From: CAYRXM01 sp964428175
GTDB taxonomy: Bacteria > Chloroflexota > Anaerolineae > JAFGEY01
Length of the DNA stretch: 11,613 bases
Assembly (NCBI GenBank): GCA_964428175.1
Contig: CAYRXM010000155.1
Location: 1-11,613, forward strand
Direction of reading: 5' to 3'
Shown here: positions 1 through 6,551 of the stretch, piece after piece
Layout of the letters: the number at the start of each line of letters is the position of its first letter
Position numbering within the stretch: the stretch's first letter is position 1
Made by a program: the position numbers and the translations under genes
Notes under the pieces: generated by a model
What the model was told of the DNA's origin: nothing
What the model saw: only the letters and a program-made list of their open reading frames with translations
The model's database searches: none

Positions 1-383
1 AGCAGCCGCTGGGTGGCAAGGCGCAGTTCGGTGGGCAGCGCTTTGGTGAGATGGAAGTCTGGGCGCTCGAAGCGTATGGCGCGGCCTATACCCTGCAAGA
101 GATGCTCACCATCAAGTCCGATGACACCGTGGGGCGCGTCAAGGCTTACGAGGCAATCGTCAAGGGCGAACCGGTCGAAGAAGTGGGTGTGCCGGCCTCG
201 TTCCGTGTTCTGGTCAAAGAGTTGCAGAGCCTCGGCTTGACTGTGGAGGCTATTTGTTCGGGCGGCGAGATCATTCACTTTGGCAAGGACGAGCAGCAGG
301 AGCGTGTGCCGCGATTGAGCATGGGTTTGCAGCTTTTCGGTGGCGGGGGCGGGCTGCATAGTTTCCGCGACGACGATATGTGA
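1..383 (+). CDS. rpoB: DNA-directed RNA polymerase subunit beta, C-terminal end (5' truncated by the window)
   Basis: This is the last roughly 126 codons of the RNA polymerase beta subunit, read from position 3. The run QPLGGKAQFGGQRFGEMEVW, followed by ALEAYGAAYTLQEMLTIKSDD, is the highly conserved C-terminal clamp-anchoring region that contacts beta'. GVPASFRVLVKELQSLGL then matches the usual RpoB ending. Beyond it lies a tail of about 35 residues ending in a Gly run (LFGGGGGLHSFRDDDM) and closing at TGA 381-383. The tail is longer than in E. coli, where the protein ends soon after the equivalent position. No rpoC follows: the next gene is rpsL, after a promoter. Identity is very secure; the 5' part lies outside the window. 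Confidence 0.97.
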   Translation, partial: QPLGGKAQFGGQRFGEMEVWALEAYGAAYTLQEMLTIKSDDTVGRVKAYEAIVKGEPVEEVGVPASFRVLVKELQSLGLTVEAICSGGEIIHFGKDEQQERVPRLSMGLQLFGGGGGLHSFRDDDM

Positions 384-408
384 TGTCTAGTCGTCTGTTC
401 CAGATAAT

Positions 409-437
409 TTGACAAGACGCTGAAATTCGGTTATAAT
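409..437 (+). promoter_or_regulatory. Consensus sigma-70-type promoter of the str operon
   Basis: A perfect -35 box TTGACA (409-414) and a perfect -10 box TATAAT (432-437) are separated by exactly 17 bp, 26 bases past the rpoB stop codon. The predicted start site is near 444, giving a leader of about 106 nt before rpsL. The promoter would let the ribosomal protein and elongation factor genes be transcribed independently of rpoB. Both hexamers and the spacer are optimal, so confidence is high without a transcript map. Confidence 0.9.
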
Positions 438-455
438 CCTCATTCGTGCATGAGG
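438..455 (+). repeat. Inverted repeat straddling the predicted transcription start
   Basis: CCTCAT (438-443) and ATGAGG (450-455) form a perfect 6-bp inverted repeat with a 6-nt centre. It begins right after the -10 box and covers the predicted start site near 444. It could be an operator half-site pair, or the 3' arm could belong to the 5' end of the leader RNA. Function is inferred from position only. Confidence 0.4.
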
Positions 456-549
456 GGCTTGACCAGCCATCTAGCCAAAGAGTCTGTTTGGTGGGGCCGC
501 CTTGAAGTTCGGCGGCCTCATATTGTGTAAAAATGCAAGGGAGGTTGTC
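444..549 (+). promoter_or_regulatory. Structured 5' leader of rpsL with two predicted hairpins
   Basis: The untranslated leader between the str promoter and rpsL contains CCAAA/TTTGG (475-479 with 487-491, 7-nt loop). Next to it is a stronger 10-bp stem, 492-501 with 511-520, built on GGCCGCC/GGCGGCC with one G-U pair and a 9-nt loop. No T-tract follows the second stem, so it does not look like a terminator. It ends about 20 nt before the ribosome binding site GGGAGG (539-544). Its position fits ribosomal-protein autoregulation of the operon, but no known leader family is recognised. Confidence 0.45.
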
Positions 550-957
550 TTGCCTAAGATCGGAAGAGCACACGTNNNNNNNNNNCTAAAACGCAGCAAA
601 GCGCCGGCGATGTCGTACACGTTCAACGCTCTAAAAACCCGGCGCACGCACCAATCGAGCGGCGCGCCGCAAAAGCGCGGTGTGTGCACGAACGTGCGCA
701 CGACGACGCCCAAAAAACCCAACTCGGCACTGCGCAAGATCGCCCGTGTTCGTTTGTCCAACGGCATCGAAGTGACGGCCTATATTCCCGGCGAAGGACA
801 TCGTTTGCAGGAACACTCGGTGGTGCTGGTGCGCGGCGGCCGCGTCAAAGACCTGCCTGGCGTGCGCTATCACATCGTGCGCGGCGCATTGGACACCGAT
901 GGCGTTCAAGGTCGCCAGCAGCAGCGTTCCAAGTATGGAACGCGCCGGCCCAAGTAG
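550..957 (+). CDS. rpsL: 30S ribosomal protein S12 (N-terminal codons lost to an assembly gap)
   Basis: S12 is the decoding-centre protein of the small subunit. The conserved core RGVCTNVRTTTPKKPNSALRK and the loop GGRVKDLPGVRYHIVRGALD are intact, including the lysines associated with streptomycin interaction. The gene ends at TAG 955-957. The form is the longer S12 with an insertion before APQKRGVC, as in Firmicutes and other Gram-positive-like lineages. The start is taken as TTG 550 after GGGAGG (539-544), because TTG-CCT-A gives Met-Pro-Thr, the usual S12 N-terminus. Codon 3 is then interrupted by adapter sequence (557-575) and ten Ns (576-585). Coding resumes in frame at 586 with LKRSKAPA. 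By comparison with other S12 proteins about 12 residues are missing, so the real gap is probably slightly longer than the 29 bases shown. rpsG follows after 26 bases. Confidence 0.95.
   Translation: MPKIGRAHXXXXLKRSKAPAMSYTFNALKTRRTHQSSGAPQKRGVCTNVRTTTPKKPNSALRKIARVRLSNGIEVTAYIPGEGHRLQEHSVVLVRGGRVKDLPGVRYHIVRGALDTDGVQGRQQQRSKYGTRRPK
557..575 (+). other. Illumina TruSeq adapter remnant (assembly artefact)
   Basis: The 19 bases AGATCGGAAGAGCACACGT are identical to the start of the standard Illumina TruSeq read-through adapter. They sit at the left edge of an N gap and interrupt the S12 reading frame exactly after Met-Pro-(T). This is untrimmed library sequence at a contig end, not genomic DNA. 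Confidence 0.97.
576..585. other. Assembly gap of ten Ns inside rpsL
   Basis: Ten unresolved bases join two contigs. S12 coding sequence lies on both sides, so the join itself is credible; only the length and content are wrong. The gap should contain roughly S12 residues 4-15. Confidence 0.97.
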
Positions 958-983
958 GTTTAGAGCGAGCACAGGAGTCAGAT

Positions 984-1454
984 ATGCCAAGACGATATCG
1001 TCCCGTCAGACGCCGGATTGAACCGGACATCAAGTATAACAGCGAGCACATTGCCATGCTCATCAATCGCATGATGATGCGCGGGAAAAAGAGCGTGGCC
1101 AGCGGCATCGTTTACGATGCGATGGATGCGGTGGGCGAGCGCGCCAGCCGCCATCCGCTGGAAGTGCTCGAACAGGCACTCAAGAATGCATCTCCGATGA
1201 TCGAGGTCAAGCCGCGCCGTGTCGGTGGTGCGACCTATCAGGTGCCGGTAGAAGTCAGTCCGGAACGGCGCGTTGAACTGGCGCTGCGCTGGCTGATTCA
1301 GGCGGCTCGCTCCCGTTCGGGGCGGAGTATGGCCGAAAAACTCGCCAACGAGTTGATGGACGCTGCCAATAACGTCGGCACGGCAGTCAAACGGCGCGAA
1401 GATACACACCGTATGGCGGAAGCAAACAAGGCTTTTGCCCACTATCGCTGGTAG
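984..1454 (+). CDS. rpsG: 30S ribosomal protein S7
   Basis: S7 is a primary assembly protein of the 30S head and contacts E-site tRNA. The 156-residue product has the standard bacterial length. It begins MPRRYRPVRRRIEPD and contains LINRMMMRGKKSVA, the beta-hairpin region KPRRVGGATYQVPVEV, and the C-terminal ANELMDAANNVGTAVKRRED block, ending HYRW. The start ATG 984 is preceded by AGGAG (973-977). It lies 26 bases after rpsL, as in the classical str operon, and about 190 bases before fusA. S7 is the autoregulatory protein of this operon in E. coli; no E. coli-type S7 target was identified here. Confidence 0.97.
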   Translation: MPRRYRPVRRRIEPDIKYNSEHIAMLINRMMMRGKKSVASGIVYDAMDAVGERASRHPLEVLEQALKNASPMIEVKPRRVGGATYQVPVEVSPERRVELALRWLIQAARSRSGRSMAEKLANELMDAANNVGTAVKRREDTHRMAEANKAFAHYRW

Positions 1455-1644
1455 ACCGGCGATAAGGGACTTGTTGGTTTAATAAAGCCCCGGCTGTTCC
1501 AATCTTTGAGCCGGGCTGCATATTTTCCTCACTTCCAGGTTTCTTGGGTAGGGTGGTCAGCACAAGGCTCCTTGTCGAGTGTTCGCAAAACATTCACATT
1601 GTCTGGCCGCCGAGTCCCCGGGGTTCCTGGCTGTGGAGCCATCC
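1455..1644 (+). promoter_or_regulatory. rpsG-fusA spacer with three predicted stem-loops
   Basis: This 190-nt non-coding spacer is the longest one free of known motifs inside the str operon. CCCGGCT (1489-1495) pairs with AGCCGGG (1509-1515) across a 13-nt loop and is followed by ATATTTT at 1520-1526, a weak terminator-like arrangement. ACAAGG/CCTTGT (1562-1575) is a near-palindrome. TGGCT/AGCCA (1628-1641) has the GTGG of the fusA ribosome binding site in its loop and AG in its 3' arm. Partial termination and control of fusA translation are possible readings; both are inference. Confidence 0.4.
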
Positions 1645-3714
1645 ATGCTTCAAGATATCTCACTGGTTAGAAACATAGGCATCATTGCGCATATCGATGC
1701 TGGCAAAACGACGACTACCGAGCGGGTGCTCTTTTATACGGGGCGCACTGCGCGGATGGGCAATGTCGATGATGGCACCACGGTTACGGACTGGATGGAG
1801 CAGGAACGAGAACGCGGGATCACGATTCAGTCGGCGGCGGTGACCTGTTTTTGGCGTGGCCATCAGATCAACCTGATCGATACGCCGGGGCACATCGACT
1901 TTACGGCCGAGGTGCAGCGTTCGCTGCGCGTGCTGGACGGGGGTGTCGTCATTTTTGACGGCGTCGCCGGCGTGCAGCCGCAGTCGGAGACGGTGTGGCG
2001 GCAGGCCAATCGTTATCATGTGCCGCGCATCTGCTATGTCAACAAGATGGACCGCGTCGGCGCAGATTTCGACCGTACGCTGGCGATGATCCGCGAGCGG
2101 CTGCAGGCCCATCCGGTACCGGTGCAGATGCCGCTGGGCGCCCAAGATGCGTTTTCCGGCGAGATCGACTTGCTGTGCATGCAGAGCATCACCTATGTAG
2201 ATGACCTGGGCAGCGAGATGGTCTACGGCTCGATCCCCGAACCATTGCTTCAAGAGGCCACGGCGCGCCGTGAGGCGTTGTTGGAAGCCCTGGCCGAGAT
2301 CGACGATGACCTGGCCGAAAAATACCTGGAAGGCGAAACGATTTCGGTCGAGATGCTGCAAGCCGTTTTGCGGCGAGCGACGATTAACAACCAATTGGTG
2401 CCCGTGTTGTGCGGCAGTTCGCTGCACAACAAAGGGGTTCAGGCCCTGCTCGACGCCGTGGTCGATTACCTGCCTTCGCCTCTGGACGTTCCGGCGATAG
2501 AAGGGGAAAATCCCAAGAACGGTGAGATGGTTGCCTGTCCGGTGACATCGAGCGCGCCGCTGGCGGCCCTGATTTTCAAAGTGCAGACCGATCCGTACAT
2601 GGGGCGGCTGGCCTATTTTCGCGTCTATTCGGGCGTGGTCAAGTCCGGCGAGATGGTCTTTAACGTTAGCAAGGGACAGCGCGAGCGCATTGGGCGGCTG
2701 GTGCGTATGTACGCCGACCGTCGCGAGGATATGCAAGAGGTTGTTGCCGGCGACATTGGCGCTGTGCTGGGGCTGAAAGCTTCTTTCACCGGCGATACGC
2801 TGTGCGCGCAGGGGCAGCAAGTGCTGCTGGAGCCGATCACTTTTCCGGCGCCGGTAATCTCGGTAGCCATCGAACCGCGCACCGACGCCGATCAAGCCAA
2901 GCTGACGACGGCGCTGGATCGATTGGCCGAGGAAGATCCGACCTTTCAAATCAGAAACGACGAAAATACCGGCCAGACTCTGATCTGGGGGATGGGCGAA
3001 CTGCACCTCGAAGTGCTGGTTGACCGGATGTTTCGCGAGTTTGGTGTCAAGGCCAGCGTAGGCAAGCCGCGTGTGGCCTACCGCGAGTCGATCACCCGGC
3101 CGGCCCAGGGCGAGGGCAAGTTTATCCGCCAGACGGGCGGGCGCGGCCAATACGGGCACGTGGTGCTCGAGGTTGAGCCGAATCAGCGCGGGCAGGGTTT
3201 CGAGTTTGCAGTGCAGGTTTCCAGCGCGATCATTCCCAGTGCCTACCACCGGGCTATCGAGTTGGGCGTCAAAGAGGCGCTTGACAGCGGGCCATTGGCC
3301 GGCTATCCCTTGATCGATGTCAAGGCGACCGTGGTCGGCGGTTCGTATCACGAAGTGGATTCTTCTACCATCGCCTTTCAGATCGCCGGGTCGATGGCGC
3401 TCAAAGACGGCGTGCAAAAGGCCGCACCCATTTTGCTCGAACCGGTGATGAAGGTCGAAGTGGTGACGCCGGAAACATACCTGGGCGACGTTTTGGGCGA
3501 CTTGAGCGCCCGCGGCGCGCAGATTTTGGGGATGGATTCGGTGATCGGCGGACAAACGATCGATGCAATCGTCCCGCTGGCCGAAATGTTTGGTTATGCA
3601 ACGATTTTACGTTCGATGACGCAGGGGCGTGGTACGTTCACGATGGAGTTCGACCATTACGAACCGGTGTCGCAAGAGGCGGCAGAACGCATTATTTTGG
3701 GATATTATCGTTAG
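1645..3714 (+). CDS. fusA: Translation elongation factor G
   Basis: EF-G is the GTPase that drives ribosomal translocation. With the start at ATG 1645 the product is 689 residues, normal for the family. This start gives the usual short lead-in MLQDISLVRNIGIIAHIDAGKTT and has GGAG at 1635-1638. An in-frame GTG at 1579 would add 22 unconserved residues. P-loop AHIDAGKT is at residues 15-22, switch I ends in RERGITIQSAA, DTPGH is at 79-83 and NKMD at 133-136. The domain III motif GMGELHLEVLVDR and domain IV motif GGRGQYGHVVLEVEP follow, and the translocation-tip loop GGSYHEVDSS carries His569. The MFGYATILRSMTQGRGTFTMEF ending is domain V. The stretch DDGTTVTDWMEQERERGIT is closer to EF-G2-type factors than to E. 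coli FusA, though the operon position is that of the main EF-G. tuf starts 26 bases on. Confidence 0.96.
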   Translation: MLQDISLVRNIGIIAHIDAGKTTTTERVLFYTGRTARMGNVDDGTTVTDWMEQERERGITIQSAAVTCFWRGHQINLIDTPGHIDFTAEVQRSLRVLDGGVVIFDGVAGVQPQSETVWRQANRYHVPRICYVNKMDRVGADFDRTLAMIRERLQAHPVPVQMPLGAQDAFSGEIDLLCMQSITYVDDLGSEMVYGSIPEPLLQEATARREALLEALAEIDDDLAEKYLEGETISVEMLQAVLRRATINNQLVPVLCGSSLHNKGVQALLDAVVDYLPSPLDVPAIEGENPKNGEMVACPVTSSAPLAALIFKVQTDPYMGRLAYFRVYSGVVKSGEMVFNVSKGQRERIGRLVRMYADRREDMQEVVAGDIGAVLGLKASFTGDTLCAQGQQVLLEPITFPAPVISVAIEPRTDADQAKLTTALDRLAEEDPTFQIRNDENTGQTLIWGMGELHLEVLVDRMFREFGVKASVGKPRVAYRESITRPAQGEGKFIRQTGGRGQYGHVVLEVEPNQRGQGFEFAVQVSSAIIPSAYHRAIELGVKEALDSGPLAGYPLIDVKATVVGGSYHEVDSSTIAFQIAGSMALKDGVQKAAPILLEPVMKVEVVTPETYLGDVLGDLSARGAQILGMDSVIGGQTIDAIVPLAEMFGYATILRSMTQGRGTFTMEFDHYEPVSQEAAERIILGYYR

Positions 3715-3740
3715 AAATACAAGGATTTACGGAGGACTAG

Positions 3741-4940
<1,200 letters not shown>

Positions 4941-4945
4941 TCAGG

Positions 4946-4991
4946 AAGGAGCGTGTTGGGCCAATCGCTCCGGCGGGGCGCCCAACAAGGG
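4946..4991 (+). promoter_or_regulatory. Hairpin between a strong Shine-Dalgarno and the rpmG start, overlapping a mini-ORF
   Basis: AAGGAG (4946-4951) is a strong ribosome binding site but lies 46 nt from the rpmG ATG. Between them TGTTGGGC (4954-4961) pairs perfectly with GCCCAACA (4980-4987), with an inner stem GCTCC/GGGGC (4967-4979). Folding would bring AAGGAG to about 12 unpaired bases from the ATG. Alternatively AAGGAG serves a 12-codon ORF from TTG 4956 to TAG 4992-4994, just before rpmG. A weaker local site, AAGGG (4987-4991), also exists and could serve rpmG directly. Confidence 0.45.
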
Positions 4992-4997
4992 TAGAAC

Positions 4998-5162
4998 ATG
5001 GCCAAGAAAGCAATTCGTTTGTCGGTGACTCTGGCCTGTACAGAGTGCAAAGAACGCAATTATCTGACCGAAAAGAACCGCCAGAGTACAACGAGCCGGC
5101 TGGAATTGAAAAAGTATTGCCCTCGCTGCCGCGTTCACACGCTGCATCGCGAGACAAGATAA
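4998..5162 (+). CDS. rpmG: 50S ribosomal protein L33
   Basis: L33 is a small zinc-ribbon protein of the large subunit near the E site. The 54-residue product begins MAKKAIRLSVTLACTECKERN and continues YLTEKNRQSTTSRLELKKY, ending CPRCRVHTLHRETR at TAA 5160-5162. It is the zinc-binding (C+) form: C14-x2-C17 and C41-x2-C44. AAGGG (4987-4991) sits six bases before the ATG. Placement after tuf and before tRNA-Trp, secE and nusG is a common bacterial arrangement. At 54 residues it is easily missed by length-filtered gene finding. Confidence 0.95.
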   Translation: MAKKAIRLSVTLACTECKERNYLTEKNRQSTTSRLELKKYCPRCRVHTLHRETR

Positions 5163-5218
5163 GCAGTTGTCGTCTCTGCCGGAAACTGTCATCCGATGGA
5201 ATCTGGCAGAGCAACTGC
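5163..5218 (+). repeat. Long stem-loop between rpmG and tRNA-Trp
   Basis: GCAGTTG (5163-5169) pairs with CAACTGC (5212-5218), and CTCTGCC (5174-5180) pairs with GGCAGAG (5205-5211). This gives 14 perfect base pairs with only a 4-nt bulge on the 5' side and a 24-nt apical region. It starts directly after the rpmG stop and ends five bases before the mature tRNA 5' end. No T-tract follows, so it is more likely a transcript-processing or stability element than a terminator. Confidence 0.6.
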
Positions 5219-5223
5219 CGTTC

Positions 5224-5296
5224 AGGCGAGTAGCTCAATTGGCAGAGCGACGGTCTCCAAAACCGTAGGCTGCGGGTTCAATTCCTGCCTCGCCTG
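5224..5296 (+). tRNA. trnW: tRNA-Trp (anticodon CCA)
   Basis: A full cloverleaf can be drawn. The acceptor stem AGGCGAG/CTCGCCT spans 5224-5230 and 5289-5295, and the D arm is GCTC/GAGC. The anticodon stem ACGGT/ACCGT holds the loop CTCCAAA, with the anticodon CCA at 5257-5259. The T arm GCGGG/CCTGC has one G-U pair and the loop TTCAATT. The A1-U72 pair and G73 discriminator match known bacterial tRNA-Trp. The 3' CCA is not encoded (CTG follows), so it must be added enzymatically. The gene is embedded in the mRNA operon between rpmG and secE. Confidence 0.97.
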
Positions 5297-5300
5297 CTGC

Positions 5301-5336
5301 TCAAGACACCGCCCTGTTGTTCGGACGGTGTCTTGA
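5301..5336 (+). repeat. Stem-loop between tRNA-Trp and secE
   Basis: TCAAGACACCG (5301-5311) and CGGTGTCTTGA (5326-5336) form a perfect 11-bp stem with a 14-nt loop, starting five bases after the tRNA. GAATCGTAAG follows instead of a T-tract, so intrinsic termination is unlikely. Together with the stem-loop on the other side it brackets the tRNA and may mark RNase cleavage sites or protect the cut ends. Confidence 0.6.
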
Positions 5337-5384
5337 ATCGTAAGCCAGGGTGACAATTGGCGCAGGGGCCACAAGGAGTGAGGT

Positions 5385-5762
5385 GTGAAGCCAGCCAAAG
5401 AACAGAGTACGAAAGAACCATCGACCAAAGGCAAGGCCACCCAATCGCCGGCGACGAAAGAGCCGGCAGAAAAAGGACAGGCCGTCGTCCAGTCATCGGG
5501 GACGAAGGAAGCGGCGAACAAGGAAAAAGCCAAAGCCCAGAAAGGCAGAACCCGAGATGGGCGGCGCAAGGAAAGTGCGATTGCGCGGTATTTTCGCCAG
5601 ACCTGGGCCGAGTTGAAAAAAACCAACTGGCCAACCCGCCGCGAGGCGGCTCGGATGACCGGGATCGTGTTGGCCGTCACCGTCGCCATGTCGGCGATGC
5701 TGGGCGTGATTGACTGGCTGTTTTCCATACTGTTCAGTTTCTTGATCAAGTCTTCGGGATAA
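5385..5762 (+). CDS. secE: Preprotein translocase subunit SecE with a long hydrophilic N-terminal tail
   Basis: SecE is the essential clamp of the SecYEG protein-export channel in the inner membrane. The 125-residue product ends in the typical core: an amphipathic helix ARYFRQTWAELKKTNWPTRRE (67-87), carrying the ELKK-x-xWPTR signature, then one membrane span at about 92-118. Residues 1-65 are a Lys/Ala/Ser/Thr/Glu-rich, probably disordered tail with imperfect TKEP repeats and no hydrophobic segment. The start is GTG 5385, six bases after AAGGAG (5373-5378). Location just before nusG is the classical secE-nusG pair. Confidence 0.95.
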   Translation: MKPAKEQSTKEPSTKGKATQSPATKEPAEKGQAVVQSSGTKEAANKEKAKAQKGRTRDGRRKESAIARYFRQTWAELKKTNWPTRREAARMTGIVLAVTVAMSAMLGVIDWLFSILFSFLIKSSG

Positions 5763-5836
5763 GGGCCAGTCGAACGCGGGCAAGCGCGCTGCTGTGGCAG
5801 GGTTGTTGGTCTGCCGGAGGCAAAGGAAAAAGTTTT

Positions 5837-6433
5837 ATGTACGACGACGAGTTGTACGAAGACCAGGATGTAACAACTGAGGAGCTTGAAGAGCGGGCAT
5901 CTGCAGCCATCGAACCCAGATGGTACGTGATCCACAGTTATTCTGGCTACGAAAACAAAGTCAAGCAAAATCTGGAGCAGCGCATTGCCACTATGGACAT
6001 GCAAGACCAGATTTTTGATGTGGTCGTGCCCACCGAAGAAGAGATCGAAGTGCGAGAGGGCAAGCGGCGCACATACCGGCGGCTTATTTTTCCGGGTTAT
6101 GTCCTGGTCAAGATGCTGATGAACGATAATTCCTGGTCGGTGGTGCGCAACACGCCCAACGTGACCGGTTTTGTGGGCATGGGCACCAAGCCGACGCCGC
6201 TGCGCGAAGAAGAAGTCGGCCGCATTTTGAGCCGGATGGAAGCCGAAGCGCCGATGGTCAAGGTTACTTTCAAGCCCGGCCAAAAGGTGCGCATCATTCA
6301 AGGCCCGTTCGCCGATTTCATCGGCGCCGTTGACGATATCAATATGGAAAAGGGCAAAGTGCGGGTGATGGTGTCCTTTTTTGGGCGCGAGACGCCCGTT
6401 GAGCTTGACTTTTTGCAGGTCGAAAAAGTTTGA
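5837..6433 (+). CDS. nusG: Transcription termination/antitermination protein NusG
   Basis: NusG binds the RNA polymerase clamp, modulates pausing and links transcription to Rho or the ribosome. The 198-residue product has an acidic lead (MYDDELYEDQDVTTEELEER) and an NGN domain at about 27-135 (RWYVIHSYSGYENKVKQNLE, FPGYVLVKM, VRNTPNVTGFVG). A linker follows, then a KOW domain from about 146 (KPGQKVRIIQGPFADFIGAV) with the ending MVSFFGRETPVELDFLQVEKV. The start ATG 5837 has AAAGGA (5822-5827) nearby and a stronger GGAGG at 5816-5820. It follows secE by 74 bases and precedes rplK. Confidence 0.97.
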   Translation: MYDDELYEDQDVTTEELEERASAAIEPRWYVIHSYSGYENKVKQNLEQRIATMDMQDQIFDVVVPTEEEIEVREGKRRTYRRLIFPGYVLVKMLMNDNSWSVVRNTPNVTGFVGMGTKPTPLREEEVGRILSRMEAEAPMVKVTFKPGQKVRIIQGPFADFIGAVDDINMEKGKVRVMVSFFGRETPVELDFLQVEKV

Positions 6434-6551
6434 ATCAGCGCTCCGGCTGATTTGAGGGCCTAACCGATCAGACTCTTGTTTTTTGTACGAGAATTTGGTC
6501 AGGCAAGTACGATGATTGATTCCGGCGCTGGCCGGGTTAGGAGGATATGGA
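6433..6551 (+). promoter_or_regulatory. nusG-rplK spacer with hairpins; candidate L11-L1 operon leader
   Basis: AATCAGC/GCTGATT (6433-6439 with 6446-6452) forms a hairpin overlapping the nusG stop codon, without a following T-tract. CCGGC/GCCGG (6522-6526 with 6531-6535) ends three bases before the rplK ribosome binding site AGGAGG (6539-6544). GTACGA occurs twice, at 6485-6490 and 6507-6512. In many bacteria this spacer carries the L1-binding autoregulatory site; I cannot confirm an L1 motif by eye. Confidence 0.35.

Noticed and set aside
550..957. Chimeric scaffold join at the adapter/N gap
   Set aside because: S12 start codons (Met-Pro-Thr) lie before the gap and the rest of S12 follows after it, so the two contigs belong together even though the gap content is wrong.
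684..1454. 256-codon plus-strand frame that starts out of frame inside rpsL and runs into rpsG
   Set aside because: Only the part from 984 encodes S7; the first 100 codons are an out-of-frame reading of S12.
1579..1644. GTG 1579 as the fusA start
   Set aside because: It would add 22 residues not found in EF-G. ATG 1645 gives the normal N-terminus and has GGAG at proper spacing.
1660..3555. 631-codon open frame on the minus strand opposite fusA
   Set aside because: It is the mirror of a strongly coding, GC-biased gene. The translation is His/Arg/Gln-rich low-information sequence with no domain, and fusA is certain.
6483..6513. Promoter for rplK (TTGTAC, 19 bp, TACGAT)
   Set aside because: Both hexamers are imperfect and the spacing is long; matches of this quality are expected by chance.
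6516..6551. ATG 6516 as the rplK start
   Set aside because: GTG 6552 has a perfect AGGAGG seven bases upstream and gives the conserved L11 N-terminus.
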